Source of the DNA: Nodularia sp034931045
Lineage (GTDB): Bacteria > Cyanobacteriota > Cyanobacteriia > Cyanobacteriales > Nostocaceae
Length of the DNA: 64,000 nucleotides
Assembly (NCBI RefSeq): GCF_034931045.1
Contig: NZ_JAYGHH010000015.1
Span: forward strand, 34,326-98,325
Direction: 5' to 3'
Below are positions 43,545 through 53,323 of the stretch, piece by piece. Below the pieces are notes generated by a model that saw only the letters and a list, made by a program, of their open reading frames with translations, searched no databases and was not told the origin of the DNA. Numbering within the stretch: position 1 is the stretch's first letter; each line of letters begins with the position of its first letter. The translations under genes were made by a program, and so were the position numbers.

Positions 43545-45620
43545 GTGAGAAAGTATTTTTTTTTCCTACCAGTTGCTTTACCAAATTTATTCATAGCTTT
43601 ACCGGCTCTTGCTACTGATGCAGAACAGGTAAATTCAACTATTTTGAATTTAAGTGAAATTGAATCGCCTGTTACTAAGGCGGAATTATTAACTCAAGAA
43701 TCTATACCGATTGAAGTCACACCGGAAACTCAGCCAGAACTAGAATCCATTCCCAACGAAGATGCAGATATTTCTATAGAAGTAATCGGTGAACAAGACC
43801 CTTTACCTGAGTCTACCCCTGTTTATGTCATCGATAAAGAAGAAATTCAACAACAGGGTGCTACAAGTGTAGCAGATGTATTAAAAAGAATGCCTGGTTT
43901 CACCATCAATAATGTCGGACATGGTGCAGATATTCACACAGGTACATACTATCGGGGAGCTTCAATTGAACAGTCTGTATTTTTAATTAATGGCAGACCA
44001 ATTAATAATAATGTCAATACCTATCATGGTGGAACCGATTTAAATAGTATTCCTGTAGAGGCTATTGAACGAGTAGAACTATATAGTGGTGTTACCTCCG
44101 CTTTGTATGGTTCATCAGCCTTTGGCGGTGTAGTGAATATCATTACCAAAGAAGGTTATGGTCAACCGAGATTCACTGGTAGTACGGAATTTGGCTCATT
44201 AAATTTAAATAATCAACAGGTAAGCTATGGTGGAGCAGTTGGTGATGCTCGGTATAATTTCAGCTTTGAAAGATACTTTATAGATAATCGTTATCGTGTT
44301 CCCGTTGGTGCAGCCAATCGTGATGCTCAAGGATTCTTATCGAATGCAGACACAGCTACAAGTACTTACTTTGGTAGTATTGCTCTAGATTTAGATAGTA
44401 AAAACTCTTTAGATTTTGATGTTACAACCCTCAGCAGTCGTCGTGGCTTAGTTTATTTTGGTTTTCCTCTGCAAAGAGATAGATTAGACCACGATAGCTT
44501 AAATGTGGGCTTATCTTGGAAAACTCGCTTGGGCGAAGGAGAAAGTTCTAATCTCACCACTACACTCGGTTACAACAAAAATTACTTCAGCACTTATGGA
44601 CCTACGGTATTTGCTGGGCAAGAATTTAACCGCACAGGTGTTTTAGATACACAACAGCTGACAGCCAGAGTAGATCATACTTGGAAATTAACCCCCAGTA
44701 ATCAATTACGCTGGGGATTAGATTTGAAGAACACTAACTTAAATGGTGATACTTTTAGTACCAGACCTGATAGAATTGCCAATAACGGCACGGAAAATAG
44801 AAGCGTGTTAAATACAGCATTGTTTGCTGTAAATACTTTAAATATTAGTGATAATTTCCAGGTTAATTTAGGCTTAAGACAAAGCTTTGATGGAGAGTTT
44901 GGTAATTATCTCAACCCTAGCGCTGGCATACGTTATGCCCTTTCACCAAGCGTAGCCATGCGGGGAAGTTGGGCTGGGGGACAGCGTAATCCTGGGTTAG
45001 ACCAATTATATGTTTATGATACCGTTCACGGTTGGGAACAAAACCCTGATTTAATACCAGAAACAGGTTCATCTTGGACTGCGGGAGTGGATGTTAAACT
45101 GACAAATAATTTAATTGGACAGTTTACTTATTTTGGCAGTAGTTTAGATAATCGCCTGGGAATCATTGCCGGCAGATGGGAAAATATTGGTTTAGTAAAT
45201 ACTAATGGTTTAGAAGCCGCATTCCGATTCCAGATTGCTAAGGGCTGGTCAACGTTTCTTAACTATACTTATACAGATGCTCAAATTAAAACAGGCACAG
45301 AAGCAGGGTTACAATTAGGTTTTATTCCTTATTCTGTCGCTCAAGCTGGTGTAGGTTATCAAAATTCCGGCTGGAACGCTAATTTGTATGTTACCTATAA
45401 CAGTGGAACTCGCCGAGCCTTTTTTAATGTTCCTGGTGAAACGAGCCGAAATTTTGCGCCTGCTTTCTTAAATTTAGATTTGAGTGGTCGGATTCCTGTA
45501 ACACGTAACTTGGGACTGACGGTTTATGTAGAAAATTTACTCGGTGAGCAATATGAACGAGTGAATCGCATCTACAGTCCTGGCTTAACTTTCCGTGTGG
45601 GTTTAACCTCAAATTTGTAA
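43545..45620 (+). CDS. TonB-dependent outer membrane receptor
   Basis: 691-residue outer membrane beta-barrel. A signal peptide ends near ALPALA, a variable linker follows, then the plug domain (about 90-200: VYVIDKEEIQQQGATSVADV, YRGASIEQSVFLINGRPI, GVTSALYGSSAFGGVVNI) and the barrel to the C-terminal Leu. The plug resembles BtuB-type receptors; the ligand (cobalamin, siderophore or haem) cannot be assigned. Start is GTG 43545 with a weak ribosome site. No exbB/exbD/tonB is nearby. Confidence 0.88.
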   Translation: MRKYFFFLPVALPNLFIALPALATDAEQVNSTILNLSEIESPVTKAELLTQESIPIEVTPETQPELESIPNEDADISIEVIGEQDPLPESTPVYVIDKEEIQQQGATSVADVLKRMPGFTINNVGHGADIHTGTYYRGASIEQSVFLINGRPINNNVNTYHGGTDLNSIPVEAIERVELYSGVTSALYGSSAFGGVVNIITKEGYGQPRFTGSTEFGSLNLNNQQVSYGGAVGDARYNFSFERYFIDNRYRVPVGAANRDAQGFLSNADTATSTYFGSIALDLDSKNSLDFDVTTLSSRRGLVYFGFPLQRDRLDHDSLNVGLSWKTRLGEGESSNLTTTLGYNKNYFSTYGPTVFAGQEFNRTGVLDTQQLTARVDHTWKLTPSNQLRWGLDLKNTNLNGDTFSTRPDRIANNGTENRSVLNTALFAVNTLNISDNFQVNLGLRQSFDGEFGNYLNPSAGIRYALSPSVAMRGSWAGGQRNPGLDQLYVYDTVHGWEQNPDLIPETGSSWTAGVDVKLTNNLIGQFTYFGSSLDNRLGIIAGRWENIGLVNTNGLEAAFRFQIAKGWSTFLNYTYTDAQIKTGTEAGLQLGFIPYSVAQAGVGYQNSGWNANLYVTYNSGTRRAFFNVPGETSRNFAPAFLNLDLSGRIPVTRNLGLTVYVENLLGEQYERVNRIYSPGLTFRVGLTSNL

Positions 45621-45685
45621 TGGTTCGTAGTGAGGACTTCAGTCCTCTCTCTCCTGTAAAATCGGGATGCCGTTAATTTACCCCA

Positions 45686-46000
45686 ATGAATTATAATGGC
45701 GGAATGAGAGCCAGAATTGAAGATACAATCCTTTTTCTTAACCATGAGGACTTACCAGCGTTTAAAAAAGGTGGGTCTGTGGTGAGGAATTCATATTTTT
45801 GGGCGCTACGTTCAATTGCTGGTCGAGCTTCCCGTTATCGTGATTGGGAATATGAACCAGAGGTATGGCTGGCGCTGGGAAGAATGCTGCTGTCTTTCGC
45901 TGAGTCTGGGTATTTGGGTTATAAAGAAACTTTGTTGGAGTTTCCCCTATCACAAGGGGAAATTCCGGCTGTATTAAAAGATGCTGCAACTTGGGAATAA
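45686..46000 (+). CDS. Conserved hypothetical protein
   Basis: Up to 104 residues, soluble and helical: IEDTILFLNHEDLPAFKKGG, then RSIAGRASRYRDW. No family recognised. Start ATG 45686 or ATG 45704 (MRARIED). It is convergent with the ParA-like gene, with 19 bases between the two stops. Confidence 0.6.
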   Translation: MNYNGGMRARIEDTILFLNHEDLPAFKKGGSVVRNSYFWALRSIAGRASRYRDWEYEPEVWLALGRMLLSFAESGYLGYKETLLEFPLSQGEIPAVLKDAATWE

Positions 46001-46019
46001 AAACAGTTACAGTGCTTTT

Positions 46020-46724
46020 CTATTTAACTTCTTCATGCCAAATCCCTACTTTTTCAAAAGAAGAATAAGCAAGTTTGAGAAATTGTACAACTCTTTGTTT
46101 ACCCAGCATTCCAAATTCTTTATACTCTCGTGCTTCCGCAAAAGTTAGACGATGTTGGTCAATGATATTTCTCTCTTTATATGCCAGTTTGGGAAAATCA
46201 ACAACTTTTATGTTGTGTTGTGTGACTAAATTTTGAATATTAGGATCAGAATCAACGTGTTCCCAATTATCGCATAGCCCTAAATTTCTGACTAAAATAT
46301 GAGGAATATGATCACCGTAGCTATTGACTGACTGAACAAACAGATTTAGGCTGTCATATCCGCCAGTGGATACAAACCACTTGCAAAAACTCACTCCCTC
46401 ACAACGCCCTAATTCAATTAATAAATTTCTCTCAATCCAGCCTTTAACAGCTCGATGGGATTGAGCAGCTAAATTCACAATTACTGGCTTAGACATAGCC
46501 ATCTCGAAGATTTTATCAGCTTTATCAGCGTGGCGTTCATCTTCAGTAAATACTGCATACTGGCATATTCCTTTATACACACCAGCTACATCAGGATTAG
46601 ACCTATCAGTTTCCACGGGTACAAACGGTATTCTTTTATCTAGACAATATTGAATCATTGTCCTGGTGAGTAAAGATTTTCCTACTCCACCCTTTTCACC
46701 ATCCACTAAATGAATTGTCGGCAT
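46020..46724 (-). CDS. ParA/MobD-like P-loop ATPase
   Basis: 234 residues. The deviant Walker A motif GEKGGVGKS near the N-terminus puts it in the ParA/MinD family. The rest (VETDRSNPDVAGVYKG, then VIVNLAAQSHRAVKGW) resembles MobD-type proteins of plasmids rather than chromosome-partition ParA. No ParB partner is adjacent. It is a sign of past plasmid or mobilisable DNA, or a chromosomal paralogue. ATG 46724. Confidence 0.7.
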   Translation of the reverse strand: MPTIHLVDGEKGGVGKSLLTRTMIQYCLDKRIPFVPVETDRSNPDVAGVYKGICQYAVFTEDERHADKADKIFEMAMSKPVIVNLAAQSHRAVKGWIERNLLIELGRCEGVSFCKWFVSTGGYDSLNLFVQSVNSYGDHIPHILVRNLGLCDNWEHVDSDPNIQNLVTQHNIKVVDFPKLAYKERNIIDQHRLTFAEAREYKEFGMLGKQRVVQFLKLAYSSFEKVGIWHEEVK

Positions 46725-46828
46725 AGCAGCTACTCCTAATCCTGATTGCAGTCATGTCAAATATCTGCAATTAGCTTAGAAGCTTTTGGCGTTTTACGCC
46801 TACTTACTTTCACAACTTTCTTAGATCA

Positions 46829-46893
46829 GGTTTGCTGTTCGCGTAGCGTGCTGTTAGGCATAAAAGTTTTGTCATGGAGGTAGGGAATAGGGA
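46829..46893 (-). mobile_element. Family 1 element remnant, copy D
   Basis: Reverse orientation: GGTTTGCTGTTCGCGTAGCG, then TGCTGTTAGGCATAAAAG and two GGGAATA units. Only the end of the element is present; the other end would fall inside the downstream gene and is not seen. Confidence 0.6.
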
Positions 46894-46930
46894 ATAGAGG
46901 TAACAGGTATCCCCAAATTTTCTGAACAAC

Positions 46931-48382
46931 TTATCTTGAGGGAAAATTTTCTGGGGTTGAGAATGGGGCTGGAGTACTATTGGGGATGATAGTGTTACCC
47001 AAGTTATTAGGTGCTGCGGGATTCATCACTGGATTGGGTGGAGCATTCTGGCTAAATTGTTGGTAAGCAGCCTGAGAAATTGAGCTAATTAGTTTTTCGG
47101 CCATAGGATCATTGTTGGGGCGTTGTACCATGACAGCCGCGATGTAGCGCTTGCCGGTGGGAATATCAATCAAACCCACGTCACCCAACATAGTGGCAAT
47201 ATCGCCTGTTTTATGGTTTATTCTTGCGCCAGTACCTAAGCCAGAAGGTAGGAGATGATCTCGCTCTGTACGGCGCATAATATCAAGGATCAGATCCCGC
47301 GATCGCATACTCACTAAATTTCCCTGATTGAGCATAGCCATCAAAGTCCCCAATTCCCTGGGGCTGGTGGTGTTGGTTCCGGCTAAATCTGGCAGGGGAT
47401 TACGAATTGCTGTAGCTGACAATCCCCAGCTTTGAAAACGCTGATTTAGCACTTCCATCCCTCCTAATCGGGCAATCACCATATTAGTGGCTGTGTTATC
47501 GCTGGCTGTACTCATGAGAGTCGCAATTTCCAGGGCGGTGTACTGGGTTCCCACCTTTTGGTATTGCAGATTTCCCGAACCACTAGCCACCATATCTTGT
47601 TCCATCGTCAGCATTTCATCCAGGCGGATTTTACCAGCATCCACATCTTGGAAAAAGGCGATCAGAATTGGCACTTTGATTGTACTAGCCGCAGAGAAAC
47701 TGACGGTGCTATTCACATCTACATAGCCACCAGTTTCTAAATCTAAAAAGAAAACGCCAGGTGTCAGATTGGGGTTGGCCGCGGCTAAATTTTGTACGGC
47801 AACTTTCAAGGGGGCAATTTCCTGGGACAAGTATAAACCGGCAGATGGATTGGGGATATTTTGTTGATTAGTTCCCCCATTCTGGGATGATACCGCCGAA
47901 TTGCTGGGTATCCGAGTCGCAGGGTCGAAGACTGATAAAATTGTTCCCACAATCGCACCCAGACCAATTCCCACAATCAATAAACGTAGAGCATATAACA
48001 TGGTTCTAGCCATTGGCTTTAACCGAGTTTTGCGCGACATTCGTCTACCAACTTTTGGCATTGCTTGCTTCTGTACCCGCACAGTCCTGTATTTGACTGT
48101 GTTGGGATTAAAGGTTGGGATTGTCGCATTCATATACCCAATGGGTTTCACGGCTGCTGGCATGACTAGCCTTGGTTTTGACCTCCTGACCCCAGTAGGC
48201 ATAGGAGGAATCAGATGATGATTAACCCGCGTTAAAGCTACTTCTGGTTTGGTAGGACGCTGGGACTGATTGGGTACTTTAACTTTTTTCTTGCCCACTT
48301 TTTGGCCTTTACTTTGACGCGGACGACGGTTTGTGGGTTCACGCCGCGAAAAATTTTTTAGTTTGTCACTTGATTCTGACAC
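46931..48382 (-). CDS. Beta-lactamase-fold serine hydrolase with membrane anchor
   Basis: 483 residues. A long basic, Pro-rich cytoplasmic part is followed by one membrane helix (about 126-149) and a class A beta-lactamase-type domain. The catalytic motif is STIK (about 233-236), then the SDN triad in STASDNTATN and KTG in NHKTGDIATM. True antibiotic hydrolysis is unproven; cell-wall roles are as likely. GTG 48382 has AAGGAG five bases upstream; the longer TTG 48433 start has no such site. The C-terminus is Pro/Asn rich. Confidence 0.85.
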   Translation of the reverse strand: MSESSDKLKNFSRREPTNRRPRQSKGQKVGKKKVKVPNQSQRPTKPEVALTRVNHHLIPPMPTGVRRSKPRLVMPAAVKPIGYMNATIPTFNPNTVKYRTVRVQKQAMPKVGRRMSRKTRLKPMARTMLYALRLLIVGIGLGAIVGTILSVFDPATRIPSNSAVSSQNGGTNQQNIPNPSAGLYLSQEIAPLKVAVQNLAAANPNLTPGVFFLDLETGGYVDVNSTVSFSAASTIKVPILIAFFQDVDAGKIRLDEMLTMEQDMVASGSGNLQYQKVGTQYTALEIATLMSTASDNTATNMVIARLGGMEVLNQRFQSWGLSATAIRNPLPDLAGTNTTSPRELGTLMAMLNQGNLVSMRSRDLILDIMRRTERDHLLPSGLGTGARINHKTGDIATMLGDVGLIDIPTGKRYIAAVMVQRPNNDPMAEKLISSISQAAYQQFSQNAPPNPVMNPAAPNNLGNTIIPNSTPAPFSTPENFPSR

Positions 48383-48517
48383 TGTTACTCCTTGTGACCC
48401 ACTCGAATGTGTTCCAGCAGACTCCCGACCCAAAACTCACTCAGTAGCCTTTTTGTGTTTAGTTTAAGGCATATTAACTATTTTTGGGGGGTTAATTTCG
48501 TACATATTAACGATAAA

Positions 48518-49258
48518 TTACAAGTTTTGATGATTACCTTGATTTTTAAGCGCCCACTCTATTTGTCTGACAATGCCTCGCAGCATAGCTACTTCCTTTG
48601 TTTGCAGGTGAGCGCGATTATACAATTGTCGAAATTTAGCCATACGAGTCAAGGCTGTATGTGGATGTAAATAACCAATATCTAGTAGTAAAGATTCTAA
48701 TTGCTGGTAGTAAGTTTCCAGAATATCTAAAGATGCTAGTTCAGTTTGACTGGGGGGTGGCGTTGTTGGTGGTGCTGTATATTGTGCCAGTTCATAACAG
48801 CAGATAGCTACGGCTGAAGCTAAATTCAGGGATGCGTAATTGTCACTGGTGGGAATGCGAACAAATCGCTGGGCATAATTTAATTCTTCATTACTTAAAC
48901 CCCGGTCTTCTCTGCCAAAAATCAGGGCGGCCGGTGACTCTGGTAACTCTAGTAACCAAGGTAGGGCAGTGCGGGGGCTTTCTAAAGGTGTTTGCCAATC
49001 ACGCACACGAGCTGTAGTGGCGATCGCGCGGACACACCCTTGTAATGCTTCTGGTAATGTTTTCACCAATACCGCCGATTTTAAAATTTCTTTGGCATGA
49101 ACTGCCATTTTCAAGGCTTCTTCCGCCACCGGATCACATTGGGGATTAACTAATACTAAATTATGTAAACCAAAATTTTTCATGGCCCTAGCGATTGACC
49201 CGACATTCATCGGTCCCGCCGGTTCCACCAACACAATTCTTAACTCAGCTAAAGCCAT
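48518..49258 (-). CDS. TrmJ-like SPOUT RNA methyltransferase
   Basis: 246 residues of the TrmH/SpoU superfamily. The N-terminal LVEPAGPMNVGSIARAMKNF, the middle LIFGREDRGLSNEEL and the knot region SLNLASAVAICCYEL match TrmJ, which 2'-O-methylates tRNA position 32. The exact target is inferred from family only. ATG 49258. Confidence 0.85.
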   Translation of the reverse strand: MALAELRIVLVEPAGPMNVGSIARAMKNFGLHNLVLVNPQCDPVAEEALKMAVHAKEILKSAVLVKTLPEALQGCVRAIATTARVRDWQTPLESPRTALPWLLELPESPAALIFGREDRGLSNEELNYAQRFVRIPTSDNYASLNLASAVAICCYELAQYTAPPTTPPPSQTELASLDILETYYQQLESLLLDIGYLHPHTALTRMAKFRQLYNRAHLQTKEVAMLRGIVRQIEWALKNQGNHQNL

Positions 49259-49291
49259 TTTTCGCCTCCTGCGATCGCTGGTGCTGACTTG

Positions 49292-49492
49292 TCAATTAGC
49301 ACCTGAAAATACTTTATCAGTTAGTTTGCAATAGTTAAGCTGATAGAAGTTCTTGAGTTCCTCTTTCTCAAAGTTACCAGATGCCAGTCTGTCATTAAAA
49401 TCTACGAACAATTTTCCCCGTGGGGAAATGCTGTGTAACATCAGTAAATAGTAATCAGCGTCAAAGAGGTAGAGTTCAGGTGTTGAAGACAC
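49292..49492 (-). CDS. Doubtful small ORF
   Basis: 66 codons from a GTG, reading FDADYYLLMLHSISPRGKL and LASGNFEKEELKNFYQL, protein-like in composition. It overlaps the start of the plus-strand gene at 49480 by 13 bases and has no ribosome site, so it may be spurious. Confidence 0.3.
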   Translation of the reverse strand: MSSTPELYLFDADYYLLMLHSISPRGKLFVDFNDRLASGNFEKEELKNFYQLNYCKLTDKVFSGAN

Positions 49493-49803
49493 TTTTAGTG
49501 ATTACCGTTGGTTTATTACCGTCTTTATTTTCTCTGTGGGTAATCCGTAAAACCCATTCGCGGTCACGTCTGCGGATGAGACAAGTAGCCACAAATTTTT
49601 CAGGTAGACGGACAAGAGATTTAATCAGACCCACCGAAGGCGATCGCTATTATTTAGAAGGTGTAGGTTATCTCATTGGTGATATCAGTTGCAAATTTAA
49701 TGCTCGGTCTGGCTATATACGCTGTGCTGTTAACCCCAGTGGTCCCTGTCAGACTTGCCGTTACTATGAACCGAGAGAATTAGCTGCTAGTGAAAAATCA
49801 TGA
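49480..49803 (+). CDS. Conserved hypothetical protein, DUF6464-like
   Basis: 107 residues. One N-terminal membrane helix (MLKTLLVITVGLLPSLFSLW) is followed by a small domain ending in YIRCAVNPSGPCQTCRYYEP with three Cys. This pattern fits the cyanobacterial DUF6464 family, from memory. GTG 49480 is chosen because it begins directly at the membrane helix; the upstream stretch to 49420 is not conserved-looking. Confidence 0.65.
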   Translation: MLKTLLVITVGLLPSLFSLWVIRKTHSRSRLRMRQVATNFSGRRTRDLIRPTEGDRYYLEGVGYLIGDISCKFNARSGYIRCAVNPSGPCQTCRYYEPRELAASEKS

Positions 49804-50082
49804 TTTTTTAGGTTGATCAATATTGCCATTTCGGAAGGATGATCGGTATATGGTGTAATCATCATCCCACAGCAATGTTTTGGCTATTTTCTTGTTTATT
49901 TCATAACCTGTTCTTAACCTTGGTCAAATCTTCTAAAAAATAATATTTTCCTCTGAAATTCTCTGAGAAAGTTAAATTGTCTCAGTATTTTTACAGTAGA
50001 AAATATAAATAAAAAATCATACGATGGAAGTGATATTTATAAAAATGCGCCCAAAGCACAATTATTAAAATTACTAAAATTT

Positions 50083-50973
50083 ATGAAAAGACGTAAATTA
50101 ATTTGTAATTTTATCTGGTCTATTGGCGGTTGTGCAGTAGGTGTTAACCCTGTCGAAAGCAGTTCCTATAATTCAAACAATTCTACATCTAATCATCTCA
50201 AATTTGCAGTTGCGGATGCTGTGGGCATGGAGAACTTACAGAGGGACTATGGAGCCTTTCGTACTACCTTAGAACAAGTATTAGGCATACCAATTGAGTT
50301 TTTTCCCGTCGAAAATCGGACAGCAGCAGCACCAGCATTGCAATTAGGTCAGGTAAACATTGTTTTAGCTGGGCCCTCAGAATATGTAATTTTTCATTCT
50401 CGTGCTAAGGCTATTCCGATTATTTCTATCCAACGGCATAATTATTATCCGATAATTCTTGTCCGCGCTGATAGCAAAATTAAATCCTTAGCACAACTCA
50501 AAGGCAAAACAATTGGCATGGGAAAAATAGGTTCAACTTCTGGACATTTGGCTCCGACAAAGATGCTGATGGATGCTGGATTAGATCCCTATAATGATGT
50601 CAAGATGATTATGTTAGGTAATCAGGGAATACAAGCTCTTAAAAAAGGTGAAGTGGATGCCTGGACAATTGCATGGGATACATACAAAATACTCTTAGAA
50701 TCTGAAGGTTTATCGGAGAAAGATTTTTCGATCATTGCTCAAGGAGAATTGCTCCCTAGTGATGTATTTGTGATGAATAACCAATTAGCACCTAGTTTTA
50801 TAGAAAATGTGCGATCGCGTATGCTGGAAAATCACGATAAACTACTTGATAGTCTGCTGCTAACCACAGTCAACCAATCTTATCAAGGTTCAAGATTTGT
50901 GCCAGCTAACGATGCTGACTATAACATCATTCGTGAAGTTTACAAAAAAATAGGGCAAGGGCATTTTCTCTAA
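50083..50973 (+). CDS. PhnD-like periplasmic phosphate/phosphonate-binding protein
   Basis: 296-residue periplasmic binding protein of the PhnD/phosphite-binding type. A basic N-terminus then SIGGC suggests a lipoprotein signal. The mature fold has FAVADAVGMENLQRDYGAF, VNIVLAGPSEYVI and KGKTIGMGKIGSTSGHLAPT, where ligand-binding residues lie. A histidine kinase begins 20 bases downstream, and no permease or ATPase follows, so it probably senses rather than transports. Ligand is not known. Confidence 0.85.
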   Translation: MKRRKLICNFIWSIGGCAVGVNPVESSSYNSNNSTSNHLKFAVADAVGMENLQRDYGAFRTTLEQVLGIPIEFFPVENRTAAAPALQLGQVNIVLAGPSEYVIFHSRAKAIPIISIQRHNYYPIILVRADSKIKSLAQLKGKTIGMGKIGSTSGHLAPTKMLMDAGLDPYNDVKMIMLGNQGIQALKKGEVDAWTIAWDTYKILLESEGLSEKDFSIIAQGELLPSDVFVMNNQLAPSFIENVRSRMLENHDKLLDSLLLTTVNQSYQGSRFVPANDADYNIIREVYKKIGQGHFL

Positions 50974-50992
50974 CCAAGCTAAACATAAATTA

Positions 50993-52843
50993 ATGTTTAT
51001 AGAGTATAAGAAGGAATTCAAAAAAAGATTTGCCTGGCTACATCATCTCAGTAATCGCTGGAATATCGCCCAAAAAATTAGTTATGGCTATACTGTAGCA
51101 ATTGGCATTTCTTTTATCGGTACTACAAGTGGGTTACTGCTTGTATATCATAATGAAATGTATGCTTATAGACAGTTAAATTTATCTTATCAACAGCAAT
51201 CTTTGTTAAAAGATTTAGAAAATTCTGTCACTAGAATTAGACTCCATCCCCAACGTTTAGCTACTGTTTTGGAAAATTCAATTTGGTTTGAATTTGAAAA
51301 GAATCAATTTGACAATCAACTAATTAGAATCAACAAAAATTTAGCTGAAATCAAGACATTTATTGATGCTCATCCCCAAGATTTAGTCATAGATAAAATA
51401 GAATTTAATTCTCTTATAGAGAACTATTATTCAACAACACAATCATATAGTCAAATAGTAAATTCTTTTTGGCAAGAAGTTGAGAAAAATCACTTTTCCA
51501 ATAAAATGGTTAATTCTCATAGTACAGATTTAATAAATTTACTCAAGAAAGAACAATACTTGAATATCAGTTTACAATTCGATCAACTTTCAGATCAACT
51601 AATTTTAGTTATAGGTCATGCCAAGATTTATAAACAACAAGCACATACTCGCTTTGAAGAATCTCAAAAATCACGAATAAAGGTGATTTTGGCTGGTATG
51701 TTGCTGTCAGGTGGAATTGCCGCAGCACTGGCAATGTATAACAGTAGGGTAATTGCACATCCTTTACAAATAGTAACTAATGTTGCCAGGAGAATTACCC
51801 AAGAATCAAATTTTCAACTAAGAACTAATATTAATAGTCAGGACGAAGTTGGGACTTTAGCTACTTCTCTAAATCAATTAGTCGAGTGGGTTGGAACTTA
51901 TACAAAAGAGTTAGAAATAGCACGTGAAAATTTAGAGCAACGGGTAGAAGAACGCACTCAAGAATTAGAACTAGCACGGCAAAATTTAGAGCAACGAGTA
52001 GAAAGACGTACTGAGGAACTACAAAAAATATTACAAGACCTAAAAGAAACCCAAGGACAATTAATCCAAACAGAAAAAATGTCTTCTCTGGGAGAGATGG
52101 TAGCAGGTATTGCCCATGAAGTAAATAACCCAGTTAATTTTATTTATGGTAATATTCAATGTGCCAATGACTATATTCAAGATTTATTAATTTTAATAGA
52201 TTTATATCAGCAAGAGTATCCAGAACCAAGTTGGATAATTGCCAAAAAAATTGAAGAAATAGATTTAGTTTTTATTACCAAGGATTTATCCAGCCTCCTT
52301 AATTCTATGAAAATAGGCGCTCAACGTATTCGAGCAATTGTTTTATCTTTGCGTAATTTTTCCCGCTTAGATCAAGCACCTATAAAAGAAGTAAATATTC
52401 ATGAAGGAATTGATAACACTCTCTTAATTCTTAATCATAAAATTAATCATGAAATAGCAGTAATTAAAAATTATGGGGAATTGCCTTTAGTGGAGTGTTA
52501 CCCAGCCCAATTAAATCAAGTATTTATGAATATTATCAGTAACGCTATAGATGTGCTAATTGAACAAAAAAATAACCCAGAAAAACAGATTACTATATAC
52601 ACATTAAGCTTAGACGCTAATCATATTCAAATACGAATCAAAGATAATGGTTCGGGAATTTCACCAGAAATTAGAAATAAATTATTTAATCCTTTTTTTA
52701 CAACTAAACCAGTAGGTAAAGGTACTGGATTAGGGTTAAGTATCTGTTATCAGATAATTGATGAACACAAAGGTAAAATAGAAGTACTATCAGAATTAGA
52801 AAAAGGTACGGAATTTATAATTAACTTACCAATAAAAGTATAA
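50993..52843 (+). CDS. Membrane sensor histidine kinase
   Basis: 616 residues. Membrane helices at about 33-53 and 231-249 flank a helical periplasmic region. HAMP (250-302) and a coiled coil with a duplicated unit LARQNLEQRVERRTEEL-like (307-345) follow. The H-box is SSLGEMVAGIAHEVNNPVNF with His at 375, then N-box FMNIISNAIDVL, G1 DNGSGIS and G2 GKGTGLGLSICYQI. No response regulator is adjacent. The PhnD-like protein upstream is a likely periplasmic input partner, and the NADAR gene starts nine bases after this stop. Confidence 0.9.
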   Translation: MFIEYKKEFKKRFAWLHHLSNRWNIAQKISYGYTVAIGISFIGTTSGLLLVYHNEMYAYRQLNLSYQQQSLLKDLENSVTRIRLHPQRLATVLENSIWFEFEKNQFDNQLIRINKNLAEIKTFIDAHPQDLVIDKIEFNSLIENYYSTTQSYSQIVNSFWQEVEKNHFSNKMVNSHSTDLINLLKKEQYLNISLQFDQLSDQLILVIGHAKIYKQQAHTRFEESQKSRIKVILAGMLLSGGIAAALAMYNSRVIAHPLQIVTNVARRITQESNFQLRTNINSQDEVGTLATSLNQLVEWVGTYTKELEIARENLEQRVEERTQELELARQNLEQRVERRTEELQKILQDLKETQGQLIQTEKMSSLGEMVAGIAHEVNNPVNFIYGNIQCANDYIQDLLILIDLYQQEYPEPSWIIAKKIEEIDLVFITKDLSSLLNSMKIGAQRIRAIVLSLRNFSRLDQAPIKEVNIHEGIDNTLLILNHKINHEIAVIKNYGELPLVECYPAQLNQVFMNIISNAIDVLIEQKNNPEKQITIYTLSLDANHIQIRIKDNGSGISPEIRNKLFNPFFTTKPVGKGTGLGLSICYQIIDEHKGKIEVLSELEKGTEFIINLPIKV

Positions 52844-52852
52844 ATAACCTAT

Positions 52853-53323
52853 ATGACAATCTACTTCTACAGTGTACATGAACAATATGGTTGTTTCTCC
52901 AACTTTTCGCCCCACGGTTTTGAGTTGGATAATTTGTATTGGTATACCAGTGAACATTATTTTCAAGCACAAAAATTTATTGGTACATTCCATGTAGAAA
53001 AAATTCGCTTAGTTAAAACTCCTAAAGATGCCGCAAAAATGGGACGTGACAGAAGCCGTCCTTTACGCTCCGATTGGGGAATAGTTAAAGATGATATAAT
53101 GCGAAAAGCGGTGCTACGTAAATTTGAAACCCATCAAGATATTAGGGAAATATTACTAGCCACAAATCAGGAAGAAATCGTGGAAAACTCACCTATCGAT
53201 TACTATTGGGGTTGTGGATATGATGGTAGCGGGAAAAATATGTTGGGCATAATTTTAATGGAAGTCCGTGAGATCCTGCGTTACAATAATGGTCTACCCG
53301 TTGAGAATCAGAGGGTAAAATAA
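52853..53323 (+). CDS. NADAR-family protein (YbiA-like)
   Basis: 156 residues. The conserved blocks are present: FSNFSPHGF, YTSEHYFQAQKF, and WGCGYDGSGKNMLGIILMEVR. Family members cleave N-glycosidic bonds in riboflavin intermediates or remove ADP-ribose from nucleic acid and can be paired with ADP-ribosylating toxins; no such toxin is seen here. ATG 52853 follows the kinase by nine bases, so co-transcription is likely. Confidence 0.88.
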   Translation: MTIYFYSVHEQYGCFSNFSPHGFELDNLYWYTSEHYFQAQKFIGTFHVEKIRLVKTPKDAAKMGRDRSRPLRSDWGIVKDDIMRKAVLRKFETHQDIREILLATNQEEIVENSPIDYYWGCGYDGSGKNMLGIILMEVREILRYNNGLPVENQRVK

